Below, in pieces: positions 10,182 to 21,580 of a stretch of DNA of 64,000 bases. How positions within the stretch are numbered: the stretch's first letter is position 1; each line of letters starts with the position of its first letter. Below the pieces are notes generated by a model, which had not been told where the DNA came from, did not search any database, and saw nothing but the letters and a program-made list of their open reading frames with translations. Origin of the DNA: Neopestalotiopsis rosae (lineage: Eukaryota > Ascomycota > Sordariomycetes > Amphisphaeriales > Sporocadaceae); contig JALGAS010000008.1 in NCBI GenBank assembly GCA_023078685.1, positions 2,232,001 through 2,296,000 on the forward strand, in the 5' to 3' direction. Position numbers and translations under genes: made by a program.

Positions 10182-11652
10182 GGTCTCGAACCTGACCAAC
10201 AATCGAACTCAATGTCTTATGCTTCTCGTCTTTTTTCGGGATCAGATTGAGGAATCGTCAAATGTCGGCACAAGAACTTCAAGGGATAAATTGGGAATTT
10301 TTCTAAGCGAAGAGGAAAACTGCCAGTTTATCAAGACAAGAGGTCCAACAGGGGGGGTCCCAACGCTATGGATGCGAGACGACTAGGATTATATTTGCTG
10401 GCGTCCAGCCCGCGTCGCAACGCGAAATTCACCGTTAGCCCATCAGCACTAACAAGACACGACTGCGAATATCTGGCAAACATGATGGAAGGGTCCCTGG
10501 TCATAGCGGGCTGCTGTGCTGCAGTTGGAAAGGATGCAAGGGCCCAAGCTTAGGATGGAACTAAGGATAAAAAAAGAATATCAACCGGAAACGAGAAGAG
10601 TAGTGTTCCTGTCATGACAATTTTGTGGAAACTCTTGCTCGCTTATAGAAGGGCTTGAAAGAACCTAGCTATGAATAATTCTAGCTCACAGCTTCTTGGA
10701 GGCAATTGAGTTGACGGATGATCCATTAATGTCTGCATAACTCAAAGTTTAATTGCCGCTCATGATAGGCGATAGCCACCTGTCTGTGTATAGTTATGCA
10801 CATCTTGTATTCTAGAATCTAAATACTAAACTGCTAGCCAGAATATTATACTTTGACCTTGACATCCGCTGGGAAATAGCCATCGGCAGTCTGCAATGTA
10901 TACAATGCAATGCATATAGTCTTACATAATATTCCATGAGTATACTTGACATTGCACAATAGGGCTGAGCAGGACAGAATAGTCATACTGTAATGCGTGC
11001 GCGGTGACTGGCTGCCATATGCATATATATGCAGTCTAGCCATTATGAGCTTCTTGCACTACGTACAATCTTAGACAGGGGTGTTTCAAAGCTTAAATAC
11101 CATCCGCTACTCAACTCGACCACCCAAACACCCCACCAACTACTGTGTACAGCGAGAAAAGGCCCGCTGACGCTGATCTACACAACGTTGAATACATTAC
11201 TGCCTGTTACCCAGCTGCCAGATGCTGCCCAGATAGGCCGCTGAGGTCTGCGCCCAAAGCCATCATCAACCCATCAAGAGCCCAGTCGATAGCAAAGCTC
11301 ACATGGCATTTGGTGCCCGGCACAAATATTCATCATAGTCGTTGTCTCGTTCTTTGACGTCCCGACAGGCAGTGGCCTACTACGCTACCCAGTACCCTTC
11401 CCCCCAAAAAAGACCCCCGACTACTATATCGGCGGGCCGTCGTCATCCCCCCCAAACCAACCCCTCTCTCCCCGATAATCATTTTGCTCCATCTGCCCCG
11501 CCGAAAGTGTCGTGGTTTCTCCCCTTCGTCGCTTGGGAACGCGCATTCCTACCTAGCACGACCACGACCGCCTTTCTGCCCGGAACATTTTACACTTGGA
11601 TAAAAACACACCGGCGCAAGAGGAAAAGGTTTATGAACAGTTTTTCGGCGCC
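10182..11652. other. Intergenic: divergent promoter region P450/ATG16
   Basis: About 1.5 kb between divergent genes. The stretch 10550-11080 is AT-rich. A C- and A-rich segment at 11390-11480 just upstream of ATG16 is probably its 5' leader. No gene or repeat recognised. Confidence 0.4.
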
Positions 11653-12379
11653 ATGCCAGACTGGCGATCTCAGTACCTCGCCAACTTGCACGAGGCCGAG
11701 TTTCGCAATCCGATCAATAAGGATATAGTCTCAGCCTGTTAGTTCCCTTATGCTCAAGGACCCCCAGCCAAAAGGAAAAGGTTCCTCCAAACTGAGATGA
11801 AAGTTTCTTATCTTTGCATAAATAGGCTCCCAACTAGCAGACCGCGTCGCTGCCCTCGAGGCAGAAAAGGCAGTATTGCAACAAAAGGTCCAACAACAGC
11901 CCCCGTCCGTCATCACCGACGATGCCACCGGGCCCGGTAACGCTATCACCACCACCGCCGCCGCCGCTGCCTCGGACACGGCGGCAACAGCGCAGCTCCG
12001 ACTCGACCTAGCCGAGGCGCTGCGGTCCCGGGGCCAGCTGCAGGCCAAGCAGCGCGCCGCCGAGGCGGAGCTCGCGGCGCTACGGACCAAGACCAAGGGC
12101 GACGACAAGAAGCTGCGCGAGCTGGCGGCCGAGCGCAACGGCCTCGCCGCCAAGCTGCGCGACCGCACCGAGGAGCTCGTCGGCAAGAACCGCCTGCTCA
12201 AGGACGTCCAGGACGACAACCTCACGCTCAACATCCAGCTCGACGTGCGCGAGAGCGAGTGCAAGAAGATCAAGGCCGAGAACAAGGAGCTCGTCGACCG
12301 CTGGATGAAGAAGATGGAGAAGGAAGCCGAGGCCATGAACCTTGCCAACGAGCCGCAGGCCAACGGGAGAAAGAGGTGA
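11653..12379 (+). CDS. ATG16: Autophagy protein Atg16
   Basis: Two exons, 11653-11737 and 11826-12379, joined in phase 1 with a GTTAGT donor; 212 residues. Atg16 binds the Atg12-Atg5 conjugate and dimerises, forming the scaffold that directs Atg8 lipidation to the phagophore. The N-terminus starts MPDWRSQYLANLHEAEF and holds the Atg5-binding motif (about residues 3-30). After a Thr/Ala-rich linker, residues 75-200 form a long heptad-like coiled coil rich in Leu, Lys and Glu. No WD40 domain is present, as in other fungi. The first exon is short and lies in a frame different from the larger second block, so it is easily missed. It converges with DOT1, whose stop is about 310 bases away. Confidence 0.92.
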
Positions 12380-12690
12380 TGACTAACCACCATGCTACTC
12401 GACAAGACGACACAGACAAGGGCATGAAAGATAGTTGTATGGTCTTTGGTGAAAACGAGTGGTCAACACCCGCTCAGAGAGGTATTTGGTATCCTACAGT
12501 GGTATCATATACAAGCAACACTATACAGTAAGTGGGAAATCTCCTGTCTAGCCTCCCCAGAATGCACTTCGCTCTTATGCTTTCCATCTATGCGCGCAAG
12601 GCTATGCAGATTCATCGCAGAAATGCACAACGCTCGTCCTCTTGATGTGCTTCCACCCTTCATTCAATACTGACTCGACTGGCCAGTTGC
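12380..12690. other. Intergenic: convergent ATG16/DOT1 3' ends
   Basis: 311 bases holding both 3' UTRs. No further feature seen. Confidence 0.5.
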
Positions 12691-14299
12691 TTACGACTTT
12701 CTGGTCGACACAAAGTAACGACCTCCAGCTTTGGACCAGCTGACCCAGTCCTCATAATACTGGTGCTCCTCAACTTCGAAGATGCTGTTGGCGATATCGT
12801 TTACTCCGTTCTTCTCGTTGCCCATGACAAAAGAGACGAGCGAAATGACCTTGCAACCGGGTTTGAGATCCATGAACATGCGCACCAAAGCATCGTTCAG
12901 GGTTGGCGTGAAGGCCTTGTTGTTGACCAGTATGCAGTCGGCTCTCTTTAAGGTCTCGAGGATCTTCTTATTGGTCCGAAAGTCGCCCCTCTCTAGAGTC
13001 ACGAGACCTGGTCTGATGCCCCATAGCAGACATCGAGATCTGAACTCCTTCTCTTGTGCTTCAGCAAAGTTGCACGAGTTTTCGACCATCTCACAGCCAT
13101 AACTCGAGCATCCAATCTCGAGAGCAGCCTGCAGGACGACATTACCGACTCCGGACCCCAGGTCCATGAAGACCTTGTCTGAGGTCATGCTCGCGTGCGT
13201 TGAAAGAATGGTTCGAACGAAGGGGGCCATGAGCTCGCCATATACGTTATCGCCTCCGGGTTGGTATTTGTTGAGAGACTCGACGTTTGGCGAGACGGTG
13301 CGCTCATAAACCTGGGCGAGGATGAAGTCGACTAGGTCATCAGGCACGTCATGTATGGCATCAAGGTTCTTTTCTACAGAACCATCTTTTACTAATGCCG
13401 ATATTTGCTTGTTGTAACCGTCAAGTGCTGCTTTGAAATCTTGAAACTCCTTTGATTGTGTACCGGAGCCGTTTGGCGATTCACCATTCCGCTTGTGCGA
13501 GTGACTGGCAGTATTCGAGGCCCTTTCCATGAGTCTGTAAAAGCTTGACTGATTGTCGATGAACGGTTTCGCTTGCTCGGGGGTGAGATAGGTTTCGGCA
13601 ACGTGCTTAACGAGGCGCTTGATATCCTCCACGGCGTTGATCTTTTCCTTGCGAAATACAAGCTCATACCTATGTAAACATGTTAGCTAATGGCCTTTTC
13701 CTTTGGACTTGTCTCGTAGTTGATCAATACCTTTCGGGCCGCGTTCGGGATGGATACTGCACTTTGACAGCAACCTCGTCTTCTGGCGCACCGAGGAATG
13801 CAGGCGGGCACCCTGTCGCTATCGAGGCAAGGTCGGCGGCGTGGATAATCTTGGGCTCCCTGACCTCGTCGGCAAATGCCTTCTTGTGGCGCACGCGACG
13901 GTTTGGATCCTTCCACTCGGTAATCACCTTGCGCCTCTTGCCAGTCAGGGCGTGCTCAAGCTGGTCATCGTCATCGCCGCTGTCGTCGGAACCCCACATG
14001 GGTGTCGAATCCTTGCGCTGGACAGCAACCTTACGCTTGCGCTCGGCGGCGCGCAGGCGCTCGTCGGCCGAGGAAGGATACGGCGATGCGCTCTTGGTCC
14101 GGGCCAGGCTTCTAGGGTCGGGTGACACGCGCGGGGACGAGGATGGGTATTTCGAAGAGGCAATACGGCTACCGTTTGGGGCGAGGGTCGACGAGGATCG
14201 CGGGGTGGCGGAAGAGGGCTTGGCCGGTATGTTCTTTTTCACGACAACTCTCTCAACCCTCACGGCCTGAGGAGCCGCCTTGGGCTTGAGCAGCGGCAT
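12691..14299 (-). CDS. DOT1: Histone H3-K79 methyltransferase Dot1
   Basis: Two exons, 13731-14299 and 12691-13669, joined in phase 2; 515 residues. Dot1 transfers methyl groups from S-adenosylmethionine to lysine 79 of histone H3 in the nucleus. The first about 150 residues are basic, disordered and Ser/Pro-rich with KRRK-type signals, as expected for nucleosome and DNA binding. The catalytic domain follows: YGEL near residue 333, SAM-binding motif I DLGSGVGN (359-366), a GCEMVEN segment, LERGDF, and the lysine-channel VNNKAF near 439. The C-terminus ends SWSKAGGRYFVSTRKS. All hallmark motifs are intact, so the enzyme should be active. The start at 14299 is the first ATG of the open frame. 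Confidence 0.95.
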
Positions 14300-16269
14300 C
14301 GCTACGTTTCTTCTCCTTCTCTTCCTCTCGCTTCGTTTCCGTCAACGGGCGTCAACCGGAGCAGGAGGGTTTGAACCGGCAGAGTTGGGTGGAGGCGCAA
14401 GGCGCAAGGCACAAGGCTCCGTCCGAGATAGATGGGGGGAAAGAAAAAAAGAACAAGCTTAATGAGATCTCAGTAGGACGGTGAAAAGTATAACCTAATC
14501 GCAGTCGGCGGACGGGAAGAGGCTGCAGGTTGGCCGCAAGTGGGATGTCAAGTCTGACGGGTCGGGCTTTGCGCCAGAGTCAATGCAGTGACGAAGCGAG
14601 ACTACTGTATGTAGTACCAAGGCTTGGAGATTGCAGAAGTGGAACTGCAGCTGCTGCAAGAATAAATGATCTGAAAAGCAAAAGAAGTGTGACAAAACGC
14701 AGATCTGGGAAAGAATGTCGAAAAAGATCGTCTTTTGGGTGCGGCTGACGCAAGTGAAGGAAAGGGCAGTTTAAACGATGAATGTACGTACGCCTGGTGG
14801 TTGGGAGGGGTGTGAAGAAAAGAGTGAAAGAGTTCACAAATGACTGAAAGTTGCACAAGTTTTTAGTGGGCTGATGTCTCTGTGCCCTTTTTTCCACCTT
14901 CAACCTTAGCAGCCAGTAAGTACATAAGATGTGTACAATTCTTTCGGTATGTACGACCGTATGTAGTTTGTACTAACGTACTAAAAAGTGCTGCCTCCAG
15001 TCTCCGTCAGTCCTGCTACTCTGAAGTCGGGCGCTCTTACTATTACTAAGGTAGGGGACCTGACATTCAGAGGGTGGCACGAGGGCGGGTCTCTCTTTTT
15101 GGTGCTTACGTTTTAATGGGCAGATTCGTGAATGCACTGCCTGGCCTTGCCTGCTGGTCTTCCATAGAAAGTTCCAAGAGGCCAGCTCGGCCAGCAAAAA
15201 AATACAGTACAGATCCAAAAAGGCAAAGAGAAGGGTCGTCCCCAGCCGTAGGACTAGACTCTGACAGGTGCATTTGGTGCAGGACGGCGCTTCTGCAGGG
15301 CAATGGCAAGTGCATACATTATCTGGCAGGGTGCAGGGCCCAGGCAGCCAAGCAGGCGACCAAGCAAAAGTTGGCAAGGTCTTGGGTTGTGGTCTTGCTG
15401 CTTCCATTGCATCTGGCATTTCAACTCCGGCGTGGGGGAACATGGAAGCTGATGGCAAAACGGATAAGTGGGGTTTCCTAGTGATCTGATCGTCGGGGTT
15501 GTTCGGGGTTTCAAGGTTGCTTTTCTGGGGGCTTGGGGGGTTCCAAGGTTGATTGAATGTGAAGGACAAGACAGAGAGAGAGTGATAAACAAGCGTGGCA
15601 CAGACAAGTGAAAGCAGAAGAGTGGCCTGACTCGTTCGGGGGGCATCTCCCATCCATTCGGATGTCATCCCTTGCCTTACTCTCTCTCCATTTCTCGCTT
15701 AACTTGCCGATTATGCAAGCTAGGTACATAGTAGTATATTTCTGGGGACTCGACATTCATATTTAGTACCAATTGCCTTGCAATTGTCTTTACCGTCCAT
15801 ATATGCATCATAGAATACGTACAATACTTCGAAACTTGGTTTCTCTCGCGAGCAAGACATTACGTTCCAGCCAAAACGCTTGATCTATTTGATTGGCTTT
15901 ACTACCTAAGGTATAGGACTAATAATTTATATTATACGGTGTATTAAAAAGCCTGAAGGTTGTTCTGATATCAACTGTGCCTGCAGTATATTCTCATTTC
16001 GGTCGCGAATATATGCTATTTCAATTATAGTCATTCTCCATAAGTGAAATCTTGTCGCTGCCAATTACTACCAGCCTCGCAACACAAATAGTGCAATCAC
16101 TTGGGGAAAATATAAATCAACCAATAACGCCTTGTGCCTTTGCTATTGTGGTATCTTGCAAAACTCGATTATAGTACCCAGACGATTGCCTCCCTCCCAA
16201 GTATTAATACTGACCCGTGCTATATTTCGATCGGTCACGTAACGTATTCGTCTTCGCCGATAATGTAGA
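14300..16269. other. Intergenic: DOT1 upstream region
   Basis: About 2 kb between the DOT1 start and the 3' end of the kinase gene. Overlapping open frames near 14580-15756 on both strands (up to 231 codons) have no domain and no consistent coding signal; I treat them as chance. The part 15700-16250 is AT-rich. No repeat recognised. Confidence 0.4.
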
Positions 16270-19012
16270 CTAGGAATCGTTCTGCTCCTTGGCCTCTCCG
16301 GCTCCACCTCCAGCTTTGGCTTTGGCACTCGCCATTGTGCCCATGACGAGCTCTGCGAACTTGTGCCCCCTATCCTTGACAGCTTGAACCGAGTCGCGAC
16401 TTTCGACCTTCTTTGCCTCGAGTGCTTCTTTGAGATGATCCGTCTTGGAGCTCTCTTCGCCAGCATTGGCACCGTCACGGTGCGTCAACCCCATGTGACC
16501 CAGTGTCCTGACTGCTGCCGAGCTGGCCTTGTTGTAGCCGGATGATGCAAGAGCCGGTAGACTGCGACCCGCCTCCAAGATCATGCAGTCATCTCCAAAA
16601 TACTTTTCCTTTTCGTTTACAAGCTTGGTAAGATATGTTGTCCGACGAGGGCCTCGTTTCTCAGAACGGATACGCTCCATCTCTGCCTCGAATGCACGGT
16701 CGTACACGTTGAAATCGATTCCAGTTGGCGAATCTGAAACAAAATCGGCAGGCGTTCCTGAAGATGCGAATTCGTCGTGGTCGCCAACACCGATTCCCAA
16801 AAAGGCGGGCGTGGCATCGCTGGAACTTTGGGTTTGTTCCTTGATCCCGAGTGCTCCGCCTTGGGCAGGGTGGCCATTTGCGGCCAGATAGTCTTTGCGT
16901 GCCTTCACCAGTTCTGCTGCCTCTTCTGCGTTGGATTTATTCCGCGGTCGGTTCTCCTGGTGTGGCTCTTCTGCAGTTGGAGTCGTATGACCAGAGCTCT
17001 CTGGAGATGATTGCTTCGATGGTTCTTGAGGCAATGCTATCTCAGTCGGTACCTTCGGTACTTCCAAGGTTCTAGACATTCGATATGATGATTTTAGGTC
17101 AGGAGTGCCAACGCGGCTTCTGTATATGAGACCCTTGAATTTATTGATTGCGATCATCCGTGGCAAGGGTCAGCTCCCATTGGCATATTATATATGAGAA
17201 CAAGTACTCACCACTGTCAACATATGACTCATCTTACGTGTCAACGCATGGTTGACTTCAAGTTCGTTTGGTGGCTCTACGAGTTCGGAAGTGTTCTCTT
17301 CTTCAGGTAGAAGAGGGTCCTCGCCGTCTTTGGTGACCCAAGGATGATCCTGATACTGTCAATTTCTGGAACGGACTGCGAGAGAAACGAAGCATTCTTA
17401 CCCTCAGCTCTGCCATAGTCATCCTCTGCTCCGGGTCCTTCTGTAGGACCCGGTGCAGGAGATCTACGAGATTCGGGTCCTCGTCAGGTGGAATAGCAAG
17501 GTCCTCGTTGCGAATGGAGTCGTACATTTCCAGGACATTGTCACGGTGGAAAGGTAGACGACCATACTTGAGACAGTACAATGAGATACCCATCGACCAT
17601 ATATCCGCAGCTTTGCCTGATATATCGCCATGCCTGGCCATGCATAGCTCAGGAGGGAGGAAGGCTGGCGAGCCGGCAGATTTGGCTGTTCTCATATCGG
17701 CGGACTTTTCAAACATTTCCGAGACTCCAAAGTCCACAATCTTGAGGCAGTCGTCTCCTGTCAAAAGAAGATTGTCAGGTTTTATATCGCGGTGTATAAT
17801 ACCTTGCGCATGTACTGCGGTATATGTTAGTCTTTAAGCCCGCCGAGGATACAGATAAGTTAGGGTGCTCACGATATTCAATGCCTAGAATCAAGTCGCG
17901 GAACCAATGTCTGCACTGCTCCGCACTATAGGCTTCGGCATCGCTGTCTAGGCCAACCTTCATTACAACTCCCTTTTTACACATTTCAAGAACCATCCAT
18001 AACGAATCCTCCTCGGGATCGTCGAGGACCTCGATCAAGGAGACCAGGTTCGGATGATTGAGCTTCTTCATGATAGCAATCTCTTCCCGGATGAAAAAGA
18101 GAGAGTCTTTGGCCTCGGCAGCATCACTTTCGCTGATTTCCCTTTTATGCGCAGACCACGGCGATCGCATACCGCGCCCAGGTCTCAGGCCACCAGGTCG
18201 CTTGAGAATATTGGATTGCGCTCGTTTCCGCAATCGGCTTTTGGAGAATTCCTTCATAGCCTGGCAAATTGGTGTTAGCACGCACGTGAACGAATCGTGG
18301 AGATATTTGCCTGGAATCTCACATATTCGTTGCCAAACTGGTCCGTGGCCAGATGCACGGCTCCATAAGACCCTCTGCCAATCTCCTCCTTGATAACATA
18401 TTGATTGACCCGAAGTTTTGTCCCATCTGGATCATCGCTGGTGTACTCGGAAATGGCATTGAGAGTTTCCTGTCGTACACTGTTAGCCGCCAAGGATCCT
18501 TGACACTTGCGCCCCAGCTGATTTTGCTACCAGGCGGCTATTCAAGCGCAAGAAATGGAATTTGCCCACCTTGATTTCGCGATGTTGACTCGGCGTCCTT
18601 TTGTGCTGCCTCATGGGGCTATGGTATTGCTGAACGGCGGGCGCTGATCTGGCTTTCTTAGCAAAAGTCTTGCCGACATTAAAAACCATGTGCGTCGCCT
18701 CGTCCATAGCTCGTGGGCCTATATCGCGGCTCCTCTGCATGGTCGCATTTTATCTTCTTCTACACCACATCTACACACAGACATGGCGGGAGGGTCGCGC
18801 AGAAAGGTGGTAAATATATCCTCTTACATGTGGGAGACAATGGCGGGGCGGTTCTCTGCAGCCGCTGCGGCGTCCTCATGGATGGCTATACGCGGCGACG
18901 GCAGGTTGTTCGTGCTAGCCATGCGCGCTCTGCTGTTGCCGCTGCCAGGCGCAAGGCTGTCCTCGCCAGGCGCCGTTGGGGCGAGGGTCGCTATCGCGGG
19001 TTCAGTCGTCAT
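16270..19012 (-). CDS. CaMKK / SNF1-activating-type Ser/Thr protein kinase
   Basis: Upstream kinase related to yeast Sak1/Tos3/Elm1, fission yeast Ssp1 and Aspergillus CmkC, expected to phosphorylate the activation loop of SNF1/AMPK or CaM kinases. Model exons: 18828-19012, 18570-18732, 18323-18469, 17873-18260, 17402-17814, 17212-17349 and 16270-17157, all in phase; about 773 residues. The kinase domain (about 141-436) has GRGSYG (147-152), catalytic Lys168, HRD with Asp304, and DFG (322-324). It also has the long basic Pro/Gly insert (LKRPGGLRPGRG) typical of CaMKK. The C-terminal 300 residues are disordered. The first exon is an inference from its GTAAGA donor; a shorter start at 18740 is possible. 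The last intron ends in GG, not AG, directly before ATG 17157. The next true AG is 24 nt downstream in frame (exon from 17133) and would remove eight conserved residues. Confidence 0.88.
17133..17157 (-). other. Displaced or non-canonical splice acceptor in the kinase gene
   Basis: Intron 6 starts GTGAGT at 17211 and has a CTGAC branch point near 17175. Family conservation (MIAINKFKGL after MLTV) puts the exon start at 17157, but the two bases before it read GG on the minus strand (17159-17158). Splicing to the first AG, before 17133, keeps the frame and drops residues MIAINKFK. Confidence 0.6.
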
Positions 19013-20389
19013 CGCGCAAAAGTATATGTGCGCTCAAAGGTTAAGAAGGAAGTTCTAGATGCGAAGTAGAATGCGCCGTGCAGATCGAGAGGGGTGGTTC
19101 GGCATCGGTAGCCAAAAGGTAGTTATGTAAAAGGAACGGGACCTTGGAGGGGCAGATAGAGGGCGAAGAGGGGACCTTTGGAGGACACCCACTCGCTGGT
19201 CGACCCTGTCCGTTATAAAGATGCTCGAGAGGATACAGACAGGCAGTCGGTGACTGACTGGAAGTATGTAGGAAGAGAGAAAGGAAAGAAGGAGTAGAAT
19301 CACGACTGTAGGTCAGCAATCGAAGGCGGGCACGGGTACGTATTTCAACAGCTTTCGTATTTTTTTGGAGGAAGGCCGAATCGAATCCACATGAGCTCTC
19401 ATCTCCTACCCCGGCCCCATATCCTATGTCCAATACTATGTACTATCCAATGCCGTGTGCCGTTCAGACTTTTTAGATTTATTACCTACAAACGAATTCA
19501 GCCCAACAGCCGTCCTTGCGCCTATCAGCCCCGGGAATATGTGATCGTTCCATGCGAGTGGCTCATTCCGCAAATCAGCGAATAGCATCTCAGCGATGGG
19601 ATTGACTATCCTGGCTGCAGCTCGAGAACCCCGGTCTCCTTGTCAGACTCTCGAGATTGACCGCAGAAAATAAGAGTTGACCTGTGAGAAAACGTGTGCC
19701 AACGTCCACTGCGCTTCTGAAGAAGCTTTTCCATGGTGGAACCCACCCGTCAGCCGGCTCTCGTAGATACCATTACTTTAGTGTAGGACCCCGCCAATGA
19801 GGTGGATCAGTGCCCCTCTGACCATTTGATCAGTGAACCCACGTCCCCCCAAACCCCTGTCTCCTTAGCTCCCCTAGCGGGTAAGCGGCTCAACCAGGAG
19901 AGAGGAAAACAACATGAAGGGCAAGGCTTGGTACCTTGTACCGAACTGGAAGCTTGTCTCTCAATGGGGGTCAATTGGAGTTTGGTGCCAGGTGCCCTGG
20001 AATTGCGTTTGGCCAGGCCTTGCCGCAGTGCAGTGCAGCGCAGCGCAGCGCAGCTACCTGGCAGCATACCGCAATCGCAACCCGCCTTTAACAGTCCGCA
20101 GTCCAGTGGCTGTTGAGCAAAAACGTGTCAGACATAGCCACATTTGTTGATTGCGGTCTGCAACATCCCAAATCCACAACCTCTCGCCAATCAGACCTTA
20201 CTGGTGATTGCCTACGTGCTCGACACCGCCAACGCCATTCTCCTGTCAACGGCGATTCCGCGACGAGAAGGGACAGTGCAGAAGAAATAGGAGCCGAGGG
20301 AGGTTCGGCGACCGGAGAGAACCACAAAGGACAAGCAAAGCGGTGCAGTGTCGGCATGTGAATGCCTGCACCTTCGCACAACCTGAACC
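18741..20389. other. Divergent promoter region kinase/BET5
   Basis: The part 18828-19012 is probably the first kinase exon and 18733-18827 its intron. The remaining 1.4 kb should hold promoters of the two divergent genes. It contains a 30-base pentanucleotide repeat at 20025-20054 and nothing else that I recognise. Confidence 0.4.
20025..20054. repeat. Pentanucleotide repeat, two GCAGT then four GCAGC
   Basis: Six tandem 5-bp units upstream of BET5, read directly from the sequence. Confidence 0.9.
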
Positions 20390-21138
20390 ATGCCGGTCCA
20401 GGTGTATTCATTTTACATCTTCGACAGACACAGTACGCTCCCCACTCTCACTGCCTGCCGAAACCGAACTCCATGACGAATAAAGCGTATGCCTTGAACT
20501 AACACCGAGTTCCTTTTTCTCCTTCTCCAGCCGAGTGCGTGTACAGCAAACTATGGATCTCCGCGCCGCCGCCGGTATCATCGAGTGAGGGAGGAGGCGC
20601 GCCGGGCACGGCACCCCAGCCGCCGGCCGCCGTCGCCGCCCCGACGGCCAACAGCATCAAGCGGGCCGGCGACGACGCCAAGCTCATCTTTGGCACCGTC
20701 TTCTCCCTGCGCAACATGGCGCGCAAGCTCGGCGGCGACGACGACGCCTTCATCAGCTACCGCACCGCCCAGTACAAGCTGCACTACTACGAGACCCCGA
20801 CCAATCTGCGCTTCGCCCTCCTGACCGAGCCCGGCGCCCCCAGCATGCGCAACGTCTTGCACCAGATCTATATCAACCTCTGGGTCGAGTATGGTAAGTT
20901 TAATCGACGTGTCGGGTGTAATCATCCAAGAAAAGGAGACGTACAGCTAGACAGAAACCAGGTTTCCACCACAGCGGAGCTTATGTGATACATGCTTCCG
21001 GTACAAGTACAGAGGCTGACTTGGTATTTCTTAGTTGTGAAAAATCCGCTATCACCAGTCGAACACAAGGGAGGCGAAGGAGTCAGAAACGAGATGTTCG
21101 AAATGGGCTTAGACAAATTTGTTCGCGGTCTGATGTGA
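20390..21138 (+). CDS. BET5: TRAPP complex subunit Bet5 (TRAPPC1)
   Basis: Three exons, 20390-20432, 20531-20893 and 21035-21138, joined in phase; 169 residues. Bet5 is a longin-fold core subunit of TRAPP, the guanine-exchange complex for Rab Ypt1 that tethers vesicles in ER-Golgi traffic. The 14-codon first exon encodes MPVQVYSFYIFDRH, and the join gives the family signature DRHTECVYSKLW. A Pro/Ala/Gly-rich insert (about residues 24-50) sits in the loop after the first strands, as is common in filamentous fungi. The rest is conserved: FGTVFSLRNMARKL, YKLHYYETPTNLRF, and the C-terminal FEMGLDKFVRGLM. It is divergent from the kinase and convergent with PEX3. Confidence 0.93.
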
Positions 21139-21580
21139 AAGTCGCCAAAACGCCAATGATATTAAGGACAAGTCAACGATATAGACCGATAGACAATGAC
21201 CCTCGAAGATATACGAGGTCACTTTGGAATAATTTACTCGGCCAAATTCTACCAAATTGCAGCGGTGAGAGTATCATGGCCTCACGGGAAGCTGGTCAAG
21301 GAGGACAAGACAGAAAGACAGCAAGGATATTGTGCTCAATCTCTCCCAAATAGGAGAGCTTTATCGTATTGATACAAGGCGCATTGCTGTCGATAGCAGC
21401 TATATAGTCACCATAACACTAAATATTTAAACGATGCCCTGTGACGCCTGCCCATGAGGATTAATTTTGTATCATGATATGAATTCGTGAAGGTCGCATG
21501 ATCTGGTCTTTTGGGGGCGTCAATCTGGGGGCCTCGCCACCCAGTCATCTCTGTAACCACTCAAATTTGTGCCCTGTTCA
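21139..21580. other. Intergenic: convergent BET5/PEX3 3' ends
   Basis: About 440 bases of AT-rich 3' UTR-like sequence. No other feature seen. Confidence 0.4.

Noticed and set aside
11731..12405. 224-codon Ser/Arg-rich frame antisense to ATG16
   Set aside because: It mirrors the Glu/Lys/Ala coiled-coil codons of ATG16 and has no independent support.
14973..15668. 231-codon minus-strand frame upstream of DOT1
   Set aside because: It overlaps other frames of similar length on both strands, has low-complexity Ser/Pro/Cys composition, and no domain or intron structure.
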